Positions 1 to 14,107 of a DNA stretch of 64,000 nucleotides are shown here, in pieces. Made by a program: the position numbers and the translations under genes. Location of the stretch: contig JAGUCH010000009.1 of the NCBI GenBank assembly GCA_019096065.1, forward strand, positions 4,474,001 through 4,538,000, given 5' to 3'. Position 1 is the first letter of the stretch, and the number at the start of each line of letters is the position of its first letter. This DNA is from Paracyclopina nana. Lineage: Eukaryota; Arthropoda; Copepoda; Cyclopoida; Cyclopettidae. The notes beneath the pieces were generated by a model. That model did not search any database, was not told where the DNA came from, and was given only the letters and a program-made list of their open reading frames with translations.

Positions 1-1079
1 TTTTTCATCATGACCACATTTTTGCATTCATGCAACGCAGCAGCTACACTTGTAATGTCTCATATTCCTCGAGATGCGAGTGCAGTATTATAATTATTGT
101 TTTTAACACCAAATAAAGTGATCTCATTTTTCATGTTCAACTCGATTGGTTGCACTGAAGAATTGGCTTTCTGAAATGATATTGGATCTCAGGTGTATAT
201 AGCCATGTCTTTGGTTGACAGAAAAGAGAGCTAGGGTCAATATAATGCCATGTTTCTCTACTAAGCTTGAAGTTGGCTGTAGGAAAGGTGATCAAAGTCA
301 AAGTTGTTGTGCAATAAATCCTTTCGATTTGAAAACTTGCCTCAAGGTCAAGTGCAGCTGCTCAAGGCTTGATAATAAAGGGGAAATGCAAAGATTCTCT
401 GCAAAAGCAATATATACTCTATATATGTAACGTTATTGTTTTGTGCTATTTTTCAGGGTACTTGCTGCACACACACGTGAGCATAAAAGTATGTGTGTGG
501 CCAAATAAAAAGAAATAGGCATGCCACTTTGCTGTAGCATTTTTTTTCTGGCTTTTTTACCCTATTTTCTCAAAGCTCGATAAGTTGACAAAGCAGCAGG
601 TGCTGAAGGTGCTAACAAGAAAAAGCTCTCCCTTTTCCAGAGCGACATAGCAGTCAAATGGAGCTGCTTTTGTTGACCACAACTTCAAAAGTGGAATGTA
701 GACATTGAAGCTGCTGCATTATGCTCACTGCTGCAGCTGAACTTAAAAGGGCTTTTCTGTGGCTTTTAAAATTGCTTCTATGCTGGAAATTGAACTCACG
801 ACTGCTTTCCCTGCATATCACTCTCAGCCTTTCTTTGCAGGCATTTTCTCTCTCAAGTTTCCTATTAGACGCTGAGGATTCCAAGGTTCAATTAGTCTTG
901 ACCTACATTTATTGAAATCTAACACACGTTTACCACTTTTCCACGAGCCTTTTAGCAATGGAAGAATAATGGAAGTTTATTTTATCTGTGCATGTTTCGA
1001 TCCATGGTCAAGACCAAGAAATTATAGTCTCACCTTTAGAAAGGACTGTAATCAAGTTTATGGCGATTGCTAGTATGTC
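1..1079. other. Non-coding AT-rich stretch
   Basis: No open frame here has an ATG start plus recognisable protein character. The sequence is AT-rich with short homopolymer runs and a small (CA) tract near 465-480. I see nothing else supportable before the inverted-repeat element that starts at 1080. Confidence 0.6.
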
Positions 1080-2981
1080 CCCCACAAAACAAAAAATCAG
1101 TAGTAAATCAGTAGTAAACCCCGTTGCAAATTAAATACATATAAATTATAAAAATTTTGTGATAAATTACAAATATGGTGTGCGTAGATGTGTACAATGT
1201 CAAATATTTACGTCAAATATTTTTATTTCCAAAGTTTTGAATTTTAAAAATTTGACATTTTGTCCTTTTTTGGTTATGTTTTATGTTCCAAAATACTTAA
1301 ATTTTTTTATAACTTTTTGCCATTTTATGACTAATCAAGCATCCCAGTCTTCATTTTATGTGTTCATTATTTGATATTTGTCAAATTATGAATCACATTT
1401 TATTTAGTTTTTTATCAGTAGTAAACAGATAAAATACTGATTTCAACTTCCTTTTTTTTAATCAGTATGTCAAAATATTTTTATTAATAAAATTGCATCA
1501 ATAAAATCAGTATTTTTTGTATTTCAAATACTTAAAAAACTGTATACTATATCTGTTTAAAAAATTAGTTTGTTTTTGATTAATTGTATACTATATCAGG
1601 TTGTTATGTAGATTTCTCTGATTTACTAGGTCAGTATTTCATGTACATTCTGGCACATAAGTCCCTTCAAATTCTGGCAGTTGTTAATCAGCTCTAATTA
1701 CTATTCCTACTCACTACTTATTGTCTTTCATTGACTTTTTCAAATGCATCTTTAAGGTATACTATATCAGGTTTTCATCTAGATTCATCTGATTTACTAG
1801 GTCAGTATTTAATGTATATTGTTGTCCTGGGGTCATTGCAAAAAATCAATGTTCTTAATCACTTCTAAATACAGTTACTACTCTGCACTAATTGCCATCA
1901 ACACATTATTGGCACTACTGTCAATATGTGTATTAAATCAGGTGTAAATGTAGATTCTACTGATTTAATTAGTCACTACTAAAATATAACTTAGTAAAAT
2001 GTTCAGAGATGGCTCTGCTTGCAATTCAATAATTTTGCTAAATTGTTCTTATCAATAACTTTTAATGGCTTTAAGATTTCAAAAATCATCATTAATAGAT
2101 GTTGTTTAGAACAACATGAAAACTGAGTTAGAAAGTGTCATGCTTCTTATTTTCAAAGAAAAACTGAGATCTTCAGTTTTATTCAAATATATATCTTATG
2201 GAGCAAGATTGCTGACTTGTAGCAATTCAGTCATTTTATTTTATTACTGAAAACATAGTTCTTCTTGTCTCATGAGCTAGAATTAGTGATGGAGTGAGTC
2301 AGAAAATTTATGGCTCATTTATTCTCCACCTATTTGCAAGACCTGAGCCTGATGCACTCCAAGGCAAAAGGGATAAAAGTATAATTGAAGTGTATATTAA
2401 ACACAATAACAACTGAATTAATTGGGATTAATAAATACATAAAAATATAAATGGTATGGTATATTAGTAACATTAAATTCAGATAAAATACACATAAAAA
2501 GCATTTACAGATTGTATTTGTAATCAGTTTCAACTACATTAACTACTGATTATATTTGTAAAAAAAACAATATTAAATGTATATTTAATCAGTTTAATTG
2601 GCAATAAATACGTAATAAATAGACAACTCCGAAAAGAAAAATTTGAAAAAAAAATTCAAAAACAAATAAGTATTTAATGAGGTTGAAATCGATTTAAACC
2701 AGATAAAAACCGGATTTATTCAAAAGTAAGTAATAATTATACAGACAACGATAAGTAATATTAAAAATTTTAAAGTGAATTTGATATCAGCACATCGCAA
2801 TAGCAACGATAGAAATAAAAACTAGTCGATACAACCATTTTTGAAAAATCAGGTTTTGCGAAAAATTTTATGAAACGGTTGCGTTACGCTTTTATCAGTA
2901 TTCTTGTTACAAGACACCTGATTTAATATACGTAGTAAATCAAGATTAAATCAGGTTCATTTTGAGTTTTGTTTTGTGGGG
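1080..2981. mobile_element. 1.9 kb terminal-inverted-repeat element, non-coding
   Basis: The left end (1080-1094) reads CCCCACAAAACAAAA and the right end (2967-2981) is its exact reverse complement, giving 15-bp perfect terminal inverted repeats 1902 bp apart. The interior is strongly AT-rich, has no credible coding frame, and carries many copies of a short ATCAGTAGTAAA-type motif plus 171-bp tandem repeats. I could not identify a clear target-site duplication, so the superfamily is open. It is best read as a non-autonomous DNA transposon. Confidence 0.6.
1587..1985. repeat. 171-bp degenerate tandem repeat
   Basis: The motif TATACTATATCAGG ends at 1600, recurs ending at 1771, and recurs in altered form ending at 1942, so the period is exactly 171 bp twice. 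Each copy is followed by a related stretch: an ATGTAGATT-like block, CTGATTTA, then AGTCAGTATT-like sequence. The remainder of each unit has diverged. The array lies inside the 1.9 kb inverted-repeat element. Confidence 0.65.
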
Positions 2982-5900
2982 TCTAGAATGAAAACAACGA
3001 CTGACTATTTTCTATCTAGTTCTGCGTAGCCTAGTAGAATATAAATAATGTACTAGAATAGCAGTGGATCAGCAAAAGCTAATCATAACATTAAGCTGTT
3101 TTTTGTGAGATAATATAGAGGCACAGCGACAGCAACAGCTGAACTAAATGTACTATCTCAGTTGGGATTCCATACACAAGAGAGAATATGTCGTGTATTC
3201 AATACTGCTCTTATCAGATTTCGACAAGGCCTTTTCCATTCTCTGTGATTCTGCTACTAAGCTGTCAACGCATATTCGTCTCGAAGCTTTCATAAGCATG
3301 CAAGCATCATTAATATTAAACCCCAAAATTGGTTGTCACAATAGTACATAACAGTGTATACTAGTATATTGGCTTGATTTTCATGAAAACAAGTTTCTAA
3401 CAAGGTGAGCTTGGACTAGATTGTTATACAAGTCAAGACTGACAAGTTGGAAAGTCAAAATGCGTGAAGGAATTTCACAGAGCTCTCATTTACTGCTCTC
3501 CCACTAGACTGGAGATTATTTGTCATCGTTTTTGAGCTGGCAAACTTTTTGAAAAAAGATTACGCTAACAGGAAAAAGTTTGAGGCTGTTAAACTTCGGT
3601 TATGCCATATAGAAGAGTGAGATTCAGCCAAAATTATGCGGCTAATCTCAATGTGCGCGGCCATATATAGTAGACTGAAGTTGAGAAACTTCTGCAGTCA
3701 ACTACTAAGGCTGATATGCGGTTCAATAGGCAGGAAGACAGCCAAACTTGCTGCTATACTGCTACAAAGCTTTGGCTTGGATGAAATCAGAGTGATTTTT
3801 TACAATATCATCATCTCCTTGGAAACTTGAGAAAACAAAAGCTGAAAAGGGTATCCATGGAGAAGAAGAAAACTATGCTGAGCTTCTTTTTTGCCATGTT
3901 CTAGATCTGGCCTAATTTTCCAAATCCTTTGTGCTGATCTGGTTTGATGCCATGCTGTTGTTCAGCTAGAAACTGCAAAATTCAATTGCTTCCTCAATGA
4001 TTCCCTTTCAAGGAGAGCTTGGCCCAACAATGGCTTAGGAAAACAAACTTTTTCATTTTACCACTCTCTATCTGCTTTCTGGCAAAATAACATTTTTGCA
4101 GCATGAAAACAAGCTTGCTCAAGGTTGGAAAGCTTTGCTTCCACCCAAGATATTTTGGAAAGTTTTTATGATAAATCCAACTAGCTGGATCCTGGTTGAT
4201 CCATCTGCTTTAAAATGCTGCCATCCAAAAGGCCATAATATTTGCCTACCTATGCTGCCAAGCAAGCTGAGAAGGAGAGCAATTTCCTACTTTTTAATTA
4301 AGATTTTGTAGCTCTGCTTGCTCAGTCTTTATTGAAGTTTCAACAATTCATGAAGTTTGCCTTGCTTGAGGCTGGCAATAATCTTGGCAGCCTTGATCAT
4401 TTCATTTTGGGCCAACTAAACTGGAGAATTTTTATGTTTTCAAAACTTGAATCCATAAAGGCTTCATTGATGGCTTTGAACGATTTTGCTCCATAACTCT
4501 CCCTAAACTGCAAGTCCTTGTGCAGAGTTATGAACAGACAGCTGACACCATCAACTTTGAGCAGAGAGAAAAGTTTCCCAAGTTCTGATGCTTTGGCACT
4601 GCCAAAAATGCAAGTTTGAAGAAAATTAGGGGTTACAAGACTGTGTGTCTTCCCTCCTGGTGTTGCCATTAGAATTCAAATTCTTGAGCACACACTCACT
4701 TCTTCTATGCTTTGGAAGATGGTCTGTGGTTGCACAAACCCCCTAGCTTTGGTGGTGCTGGTGCCCAGGATAGATATTTGAATTTCAGATGAACCAGAAG
4801 GATGAGGAGGAACTTTTATGTAGAAATGAAGCCATGTCTAAACTTTCCTTTGTCTTCAAAAAGTCCCCCCAATGCATCATGATAGAATTGTGTGTAATAT
4901 GACATACATTTTTCATGCCATCTTCTGAGCATTCACTCAACTACATACCACACTAAACAAAGCTTGGCAAAAATGCTGCAGCTGCAAAACTTTGACCCAA
5001 AAATTGTGAAGAAGTTCAGGTGTCAAAACTTTGCAAGACTCATATCCATAAACTAGAACAAAAATGGACTCTGTCTGCTCCTGTGACAAGACGGATTTTT
5101 TACTTTATGCATTTGTACTTGGGCTTTTGAAAATGTAGCACCAACCCTTTATTGACAGCGGCTCTGAAGGAGAAGCTCTTTGTCGATTTGATCCCAGAAG
5201 AGAGGATTTATTGCCTTGATGTTTGAGCATGTTTCAACTTCCGGATATTGTGCTAAGTTCAGCTGCAAAGGGAGCTTTTCAGAAAGTGAATATAGGTCCA
5301 ACAAGATCGTGAACTTGCACTTACCTTCTTCCTCTTGATCAACTTCACTCAGCCCATATGTGCATTTAAAGACCTTCCTTGTAAGCACTACTTTGTGCAT
5401 TCTAAAAGCTTTTCCTAAAGCTTTTTTCTCTCTCGAGGCACAGGAAGGCATAACAAACAACTCGCGAGTCATGGACGTCAGCTGATTGTTTACAAACAAA
5501 CAATTGGCGCGAGCACGTGTCACGCCTTGTTTTGAAATGTCATGTGACAAGACGCGGCACATTTCTTAACCTGCTTAAAGCAATTTGAGGAATTCCTGAC
5601 ACAAGCAATAAATGTGTGACACTTTTCAGCAGCCTCAAAGACCGTCCTCTCAAATGAACTTTGGTCCCGAAAGTTTCTGAATTTTTGCAAAACTGTCGCA
5701 CAGTTTTACTTACGAGGATGCTTTATATCAAGTGCCAATTTCACAGTTTGCTACTTGAAAAGTCATTTCGTGCTGGATGGCCATAGTGGAATAAATTGAG
5801 TTCCCCACTGTGAACAAGTTGGTCAAGAGTGAAAATTGCTATTATAAAGCTAAAGCAATAACCCAGCCGAGTACCAAAAATAATGCTTGCAAATTGGGGG

Positions 5901-8900
5901 CTTCTTTGAGGTCTAGAAACCGACCCAACTTTTTTGAGGGCTGCTGACAAAAAGTGCGGCTAATTCCAGTTTTCCTTATATTTTTGCCTTCTTTCAAAGG
6001 CATCAAAAAGGTCGGGATGTGACATCAATTTATGAAATGGCTTTTTGCATGTTCACACAGTTTTGTTTTACGAGTTCTTTTTACATTTTTGAAGCACGAC
6101 GTTCCTAAAGTTTTGTCGTGTCAGGTGTGAAACATTTTCTTCATGCAGCAAGAAATAACACAAATCCATCTGAAACTTTTCACCTCAAAATCTCCAAGTA
6201 GATACTGCGCTATTTCAGCCACTACACCCCCATTGTGCAAAGAGATCTACACCCCTTTTTATTTTAGCTTGTCGAAAATTCGAATGGATCTCATATTTCG
6301 AAAGTAAAAGCATCAGTATACGCACAACTTCTACATTTTCCAAGCTGCAGCACTTTTGCACAGTGGGCAAAATAAGCCGATCTCAGGACAAGCATCCATT
6401 TGCATTTTTGGCTCCATGTCACCCCTACGTGAGTAGCAAAAGGGAGAAAAGCCAGAACTGAATTAGCAAAGTTTCACAAAAGTAGCTAGTTTAGTTTTTC
6501 GTGTGAAACTTTAGACTCTGGGCACAATGGTATGATGGCAAAAATGGGCTGAATTGGATTGATGCTGTTTTTTTTCTAAGCTCTGAGGTCTCTCGTAAAT
6601 TAGATTGAAAGGAAGCTTTTCAAAAAGAGCCTCTGCTAATCTGAAAGAAGTCCTTGGAAATGCAATGCTGCTAAGTAGAACATGACAAAAGTTTTTCAAC
6701 AATAGTTTGAAAGGCCTCGTATTATTAGGAACGACTACTTCAGCATGTTTCTAGCTACTTTTTTGTCAAGTCAGCTGTAGTATCTGAAATTGATGCTTTC
6801 ACTTTTAGAGCAAGATTACACAATTTTAATTCGTGCCATTTTCTTTTGTGATGCAGCGAAAATTGCAGAACCTTTTGCAGATAATTTTACGTTTGATAAG
6901 GTGGAATAAATGGAAGACAATTGTGCGTTGAGAATACAAAATTAGGCTGAGAAAGAGAAATAATTTTGAGCTTTCGTACATTACCAATTTACCAATTTTT
7001 CCTGCCATTTCTTCCCACGATGGCCTCATGTTTCACATTGATTTTATTCATTAAACCGAATCCATGTTTGGAAGAAGTAATTTTGATCTTTATCTGGTGT
7101 CTTGACTTTGATCATCACGAACCTTTAAAATTGACCTCACAAATAAAAAATATATAGATAGTCTGGGAATTGATTTTTATCAAATCGTGTGCCATGGTAG
7201 ATTGTTTGTTTAATTTCTTTCACCTCACACAATAACACTGTGTATAGTATAGGGTGCGGCTTATAATCATTCCTAAATGGATTACAAGCAGAAAGTAGTT
7301 CTACAAATATTGCACGGTGAGGAGTCAAGGCAGCTAAAAATAGCTCTTCTGCAATATGTTCACATTAAAGAATCAGTAGGAAATAGGGTTTTTTTTTGCT
7401 CATTGCAGATTTTTCCCCACTGTGTATTGGTTTTGAGTCTTTATATACTTTAGACATAAAAGCTCCTATCTGGATGAGCTCCTATCACGCGACAAACCCC
7501 CCAAAATCACGTTTTTATCAGTATAGTATATATATTGAGGGAACTGAATAAGATTAGCATTAATAGGGTTTCTTCACACTCGGCCATTATACTACCCACA
7601 ATTTATGCTTGACCATTTAGCTGGACACACCAGAAGGCTTGTTAAAAATCAACTCTTCTCCTGTCCAATTTTCAAAGAGAATGTGACGTGAAGTGCATTG
7701 TTAGGCGGGCAAAATTAAGCTTTTCTCGCATGTCAGACATGCTTTAGGCTTAAAAATTGTTGCTTATTCAAGATGCTCTCAGATGTTTCAGGGAATTCTT
7801 TTCAAAAAATGGTCACACATCTTTTTGGGCTTACTCATAAAAATCAGCACTGATTTAATTTTACATTCTGATGCAAAACAGTGTGAGATATTGGTCAGAA
7901 GGAGAAATACTGCAAATGGGACTATTTTTCATCATTGTGAACAGTTTTCTATCAAAATGTAAATTTTTCGAGGTGAGTGGCAAAAGTTTTTTGAGGCAAT
8001 GAAAAACCGAGGCAAATTCTTGGCAAGAATTGGAAATGTGTTTGGATTCATAAAACTTGCTGAAGGAGCAACAAAGCAAAAATCAATTGTGGCATGTCAC
8101 GTCAATCATCAGCATTAAATGATTTCTAAGTAGCACAAAAACATTCGCGAAATAAAAAGAAGCAGAAAAATGTCGGAATAACTTTTTTTGAAGATCAAAC
8201 ATTGTCAGTGATTTCAGCTATTTTTGGTAAAAAATAGCATTTATTTACCATACAAGGACCATTTTGATTTTTAATATCCTCAAAATGTTAAAGACATTTC
8301 TCCTTTTCCACCTTTTATAAGAGCTGATTTTGAAATTTATCATGCTAGATGGCGCCACTGTAAGGTAGTACAGCTGTTTACGCATGACGCTTTGACGGAA
8401 AAGTGTGAAAAAAATATTTTAAGGTTACGCACTCAAAAGCTGCTAAAAATTGCCAGTATTTTGATAAAACAGCCCAAATCACTAATTACCTGATGAAAAA
8501 AGTTTTTATCTGGTAGCGCCATAAAAGCCAACATTATTTAACTCTGCTCTGATTGGTCTAAAAAAAGGCGGAAAATTTCAAATTACATTGCAATTGAAGA
8601 ATTTTAGCATTTTCCCGCTTTTTTTCTGCTGATTGGCCTGATTTTTTTAACTAAGTAGCATGAAATGTAATAGGGATCAAATATTATTTATCGAATTTTT
8701 GAGAAATCATATGGGAAGGCCAATTTTTTGGCAAATTTCGAATTGCTATTTAGCTGCCTCTGTAGTGAACATACTACACGGCTTTTCACGCTAGGGTGCG
8801 CTGACTGTACTACGTAACAGACGCCATCGTTCCTTATTGTGTTTCATTAGGGAACTCCGGCTATGGGATTCTCATGCCCTACATTCCTCGAGCGCATATA

Positions 8901-11900
8901 TTTAAGGCAAAAAACGAGATGCTGGCTCGGACTAACCCGTGTCATTATCTAGGGCAATTATGACCTTAAGCTGGGAAAACCTTGACATGCCCTTTACACC
9001 AGAGAAAATTCATATGCGCTCTTGTAATCATCTTGATGACCATAATTATAGCAAAAATGAAGAGATTGGGCCCAAAATCGATCCAGGGGAACAACAACAA
9101 CAATTGAGTTTCAACTTGTTCTATCTCGCAAGCAAAGAAAAGCCATAAATTGTCTTCACGCAAGATAAACTGCATTTGGCGCCATTTTTATTTTGGTGGA
9201 AGTAATTTGATGTAGTAGAAGTAGAGCAAACTTTTCATGGTATAGAAGAAGGGTTGAATGCATTCAGTACACTGTGAGATGTCAGAGCCTCAGCAGTGGG
9301 TAGACTATAATTAATTGGGCCAATTTTTAGGAGGAGGTTGTAATACACAAAGCCTTTCAAGCCTTTCTTTTGATAAGACCACAATCCACAGCAGCAGAGC
9401 ATGGAAAAGGCCAAAACGATTAATTTCCTCCTAATTCGATTTGGGCTAACAATATTATAAAATTAGGGAAGGATTAACATTCCTACATAGTTAACTGACT
9501 TTGAGCCAGTTTCAAATTGTCACCAGAGGGCAATAATTTATATTTTTTCGTTTTTGCACATGCATGGACATCTGAAAGCTGCTTTCATCTTCTCTCTTTA
9601 GAAAGCTTACTCATAGCATATAAGTGGATATCTGTGATTGTTGACTAAAACCCATGAATGAGAGCTGGGGCTTTCACATTTTTCTGTTCTAATGAGGCAA
9701 CCATGGAGACACTTCATTGTGGGAAAATCCTAATATGAGAAACGATTCTGTAAGTCTATGTGCATCAGAAAAGAGTTTCCCCTCACAAAAGTATGACATA
9801 TCCACTGATGATGACAAAGCATGTCAATCCCTATGACAACCATGGAAATTCTTCCAAAAGTACCAACATATCAAATATAGTACTCATTTCATTCTAGGGA
9901 CAAAATGGGGTATAACTGTAAACTTGCTAGGGCCAATTTCGCCAATTCAGGTCATAAAACCAAGCCATATAAAATAGTCTTCATCAAGAGCTAATGAACT
10001 TGAGCTCACATCAAAAGTAAAGCAGAGCTTTTGATGGCTTATTTACATTTTCTGTTTACATTTGGCTGAAAACGTCAACAAAGCCCCAGCTTATTTAACC
10101 AGTCTAAGATAGTGTGCGTTCCCTGCATGTGTGCACCTGAGCTTTCATGGTAATTATCTACAGCCTCATGGTTCCTATAAAGGCCAAAGTTTGTTTAATA
10201 ATACCCATATATACTCGCAGTATTTAGTCGCGTGCTTTTAACAATTCACACAAAAGAATGGCATGTAAAAAAGCCATGTCAAGCTAGCCTAATATTTAAA
10301 ATACACAAGGACGTTGCAAATGGTAAATATGAAAAAAATACAAGAGCTCCAGCCAGCTTTGCTTTGGATGGTCAAACTTTTGTGTGAGGTGTTTTTTGAA
10401 AGCTTTTCTAGTTACATTAAGCAAAGGCTGGGCGTTGGTCTTTTTTCAACCATCATAAAGGCCAACATGACTTTTCATGGCTGGCATGCTGCTGTCGTCG
10501 TTGTTGGAGTGCTACTATTTTTCTCAACCTTTTTTGAAAGCCTTGGCTTTCACCAACACAGTGGGGCAGTAATCATTTCAAGCAAACAATTTCAACTTTC
10601 TTAGAATACATTTTCAATAAGCTATATGCTTCATAAAATAGCCAAGCTCACAATTAGTCTTCGATTAGTATTTCTGGCCAATTTAAAACGGTGTTGACTT
10701 TCCTCTATGTTAAAACCAATATTAGTTAATTACTGTGAAATTGCTCAATAGGTTGTACGATTTCAAAGAGGCCTTGCAGGGCATAAAGTAAAGATCTAAG
10801 TACACATGCACTCACCACCTAATGAAAACTCCTATAAAGTTTCTGATTAGTGCATTTTCCCGAGTAGTTTGCGAGGAATATCTCGAATTGAGTAAGAAAT
10901 GCAATTTGCAGTTTTCTCTGCTGCATTTGTGTATAGCAGCTCACATAAGTGGGGGGAACTCATTTAAAAGACAAACATTATATACAGTGCACAGTGAGCA
11001 CCAAAAAAACGCTACAGAGATGAGGAAGGTATTTTTTGCAATATTGCTCAGGCTTCAGATATGGGACGTCTAGCTGAAATGGCTTTTCCAATAAGCGATG
11101 GCTCTGCTTTTTCCGCCAACAGCCACAATATAATTAAATGGCTGAATCCCTACTAATTCAACCAATGTTCGACTCCTCTTTAATAGAATTCCGAAGGATG
11201 AAAGTCGTTGAAGCATTTCCAACATTCCTACACATGCTGGCCTTTTTATCTCTCCAATTTCCAATTCGGACTGGTTTTTGGACAGAACTGAGTGAAAAAG
11301 AGCCTTTAACTCTGACAGAGCACTGAGAGCCAAGGAGCCCAATAAAAGTCCCGAAACATGCAGAAAGTCAGCTTTTCAAGGTAAAGAAGAAAGTAGCATG
11401 CATTGGAGTGAAAAAGGGATTTCAGTGGTGTGTGTTCTTGCATTTAAGCTCAAAGAACTGATCTAGTAATGTACGAGATTATCCTGTCTTATTTACTTTG
11501 AGAGTAGACTTCAAAAGGCCACACACACACACAAGGCCACAAAAAGGCCATGCATGATGCAAAGTCTCCACAAATTTGGTTTCCTCTCCATATTTCCCAA
11601 GGGACTTCAAGTTGGATTCCAAAAAGCAACATTTTTCACCACGTACCATATTCAGTATATGCTGAGAAAATTTATGGGGCCTTCAAAGGCCATCTGGGAC
11701 GCGGGTGACAAAAAAGCAATTTACACCTTCAACTTCTGTCACGAAAAAATAAAACAAAACTCTGCACTGTGGGGGTATAATGCCTTAAAAAGCCTTCCTT
11801 TTATAAACGTCGCTAAATCTGCAGTAAACATCTGATTGTCATTAAATACATTGCAATATTTGATGGATGGGCCAAAAAAGTCTTACCTTATAAGTTAATT

Positions 11901-12851
11901 GCAATAAAGACTCAAAGCTTGGCTACACTTTCTTCAATGTTTCATATAGGTACACTTTAGAAAAGATGATCGAAATTGGGGTGCACGTTGAAGATGTGTG
12001 CTGAGAAAAATAACTCGATGCTTTCCAGGAAAGTTCCGAAAGGCAACTGACTTGTCAGACTTTCCGGCAAAACCGTAAAAGCGCCGCACACTGTGCGTTC
12101 AACCGCTCTCGCTCTCTCTCATATACGATCCACGTTATAGTCCAACAACGTTAGTGTTATGCCCTTATAATAATGGCTTAATTTTATGATGCACCCTTTG
12201 ACATTTTCGTAATTAGTGCATTCGACGAATCAAAGTTGCAAATACACGGAAATTGATTTTATATGCAATTTCGAAAAGGGATACACAAAAGAGACACATA
12301 AATTCAAAAGGAAGCAGGGTGCGCAAAACTGCTTTTAAAATTGAAAATCTGAAATTGAAGGGGGAAAATACAAGAAGTGGCTTACAGCTGAAATCGGCCA
12401 TTTTGCCACCTCGTAATTCCTTCGGAGCCATTTTGGTGATAAAGTAAGGTTTGAGGAGGACAACCCGCTGTGCACATTTTGCTTGACTGATAAAAAATAG
12501 CCAAAAGGGCGTGATTGAGAATTGCAAAAATTGGTCAAAAGACACGACTCGAGTTCTTTGTCATGACCAATCGCGAATTGCTGTCCGACTTCGACCTCAT
12601 TTCAGCCAAGTCACGCAATCATCACGTCCAGATATTCTAAAATTAGATTCTGAAAGGTTAAAGACGCCATAAAGTTGATTGCTTGAAAGAATATAAGCAA
12701 TCAGAAAGAGTCCATTTTCGAAAGATTTTTAAAATGCGAATTTGAAATGCAAGGAGGACTTCTTTCGCACAAAGAGTTGAGCCAGTAATGCACACACACA
12801 CACAATGCATCGAGTGTCAAAGACATGCAAGGTGAAAAGTTGACTTGCGGT
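2982..12851. other. Long stretch without recognised genes
   Basis: Almost 10 kb in which neither strand shows a conserved protein, a tRNA or a clear transposon end. Open frames are short, and many begin at non-ATG codons. The one candidate exon I would keep is at 5325-5562 (-). Short (CA) tracts occur near 11520 and 12790 and a CT-rich tract near 12100-12120. Upstream exons or enhancers of distant genes could lie here unseen. Confidence 0.5.
5325..5562 (-). CDS. Possible first coding exon of an unrecognised protein
   Basis: On the minus strand an ATG at 5562 opens a frame rich in basic residues. After about 79 codons it reaches a strong donor consensus (GTAAGTGC, 5317-5324); reading on without splicing, the frame ends at 5149. 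The encoded piece has several Met, Cys and Lys/Arg residues and ends in an acidic DQEEE run. I recognise no domain and could not place the next exon. The long frame and good donor are the only support, so this may be chance. Confidence 0.2.
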
Positions 12852-12857
12852 TTTATT
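12852..12857 (-). promoter_or_regulatory. Poly(A) signal of NOB1
   Basis: AATAAA on the minus strand begins immediately after the NOB1 stop codon, with no base between them. This implies a very short 3' UTR, unless a downstream signal is used instead. Confidence 0.5.
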
Positions 12858-14107
12858 TCAGTCCTTCTTTTTTCTGTTTCCAGTTTTTCTACCCACTGCA
12901 TTGGGATTCTTCTTTGCCCAATAGTGACCATGAGTCGATCCGATGCCAAGCATAGCTGATTTTGATGTGACATCCCTCTTCACAAAAGGCGCATTACCTA
13001 AAATCAAATTTTACAACAAAAGTTACATGATTTGATGGTAATTGGCGCACCTGCAATGTAGTCATCACTCAAGGCGTTTGTCTTGGCATGAGCCAATGAG
13101 GATTTCTTTTGTTGCGGAATCCGTTGATCTGGAGCTAGAATCGGATTCACTGCATACTTGCCGCCCTGTGGTTTGGGCAATGAAAACTTTTTGCCCCTTG
13201 TGGACAGAGGCTTTCTTGTGGAAATGTGAATTTGCTGAGTGCCATCAGCATTCAGAGTGACAGACACCCTTTTCAGGGTTTTGTTGCCGCACTTTGGGCA
13301 AAACTGTTTTTCCATCCTTGGAGTGGTTGTGAAGCAAGCATAACATCTCAGAATCCAGGTTTTGGTCTGCTTGATCAAGATCCCATCAGCCGACAGAACA
13401 TGAAGGCCAAGCTGCTTGAGCACATTTTGCATGGCAAAATCTGTAGTCAAGCAAGCCACAACCACTTCTCTTGGCTCATTGTCCTCTTCTTGACCAGCTC
13501 CAAGCATTTCCAACTTTTTAGCCTTGACATTACTTGGTGTGATCCACCCATCATCATCATCATCTTCTTCTTCTTCAGAACTTCCACTCTCTTCCTCTTC
13601 TGCATCTTCTACCTGATCCATTTGCTCCTCAGCTGCAGTTTCATTTTCATTATTTTCTGCAATCTCTTCATCGTATCCTTGTGGAGTGAAAAAGCCCACA
13701 GGAACTTTACTATTAGAGCCTTGATCTCCGCCTGGCTTGTAAAACTCGATAGTTCTTGCAACGGTTGGTTCTAATTTTATGTGCTCTGTGCCTACATGCC
13801 TGATCTCCAGCATGTATGTCAATGCCATGACTTTGATGTCCACAGCTGACAAACTGGCATAGTCACCAGTTTTCTTGGAGAACTCAGTCACTTTCTGAAT
13901 GGCTTCTACGTCGGGCTCCAGAAACTGCAGCTCAAAAGGCAAAGATCGAATCCTCTGCTTGGTATCTTTGTCACGAATTTCGTCCACAACTTCTCGCATG
14001 GTGATCAAGTTCTGGCCAAACTCTTGAAGGGGGACATTCTTTATGAAGCCACCAGAGTCAATGATCAAGTACTTTGACAAGGCAGGTTTCACTGTCAATC
14101 CATCCAT
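12858..14107 (-). CDS. NOB1: RNA-binding protein NOB1 (20S pre-rRNA D-site endonuclease)
   Basis: Two coding exons, complement(12858..12997, 13051..14107) with a 53-bp intron, give 398 residues, close to the usual metazoan length. NOB1 is the PIN-domain endonuclease that trims 20S pre-rRNA to 18S rRNA at site D in late 40S ribosome maturation. Visible features are an N-terminal PIN domain with acidic residues D17 and E43 and the GDYASLSAVD motif (81-90), a strongly acidic low-complexity linker (about 147-186), and a zinc ribbon with Cys255, 258, 270 and 273. A basic C-terminal tail lies in the second exon. The start ATG (14107) is the first in frame. It is divergent from the gene starting at 14514, with a 406-bp shared upstream region. 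Family assignment is firm. Confidence 0.95.

Noticed and set aside
4397..4669. 90-codon minus-strand ATG frame
   Set aside because: Considered as a downstream exon of the candidate at 5325-5562, but I could not find a matching acceptor and phase.
10314..10604. 96-codon plus-strand frame with a hydrophobic stretch
   Set aside because: It opens at TTG rather than ATG, has no homology I recognise, and is isolated.
13226..13774. 182-codon plus-strand frame
   Set aside because: Shadow of NOB1 on the opposite strand; its Phe/Ile-rich run is the complement of the acidic linker.
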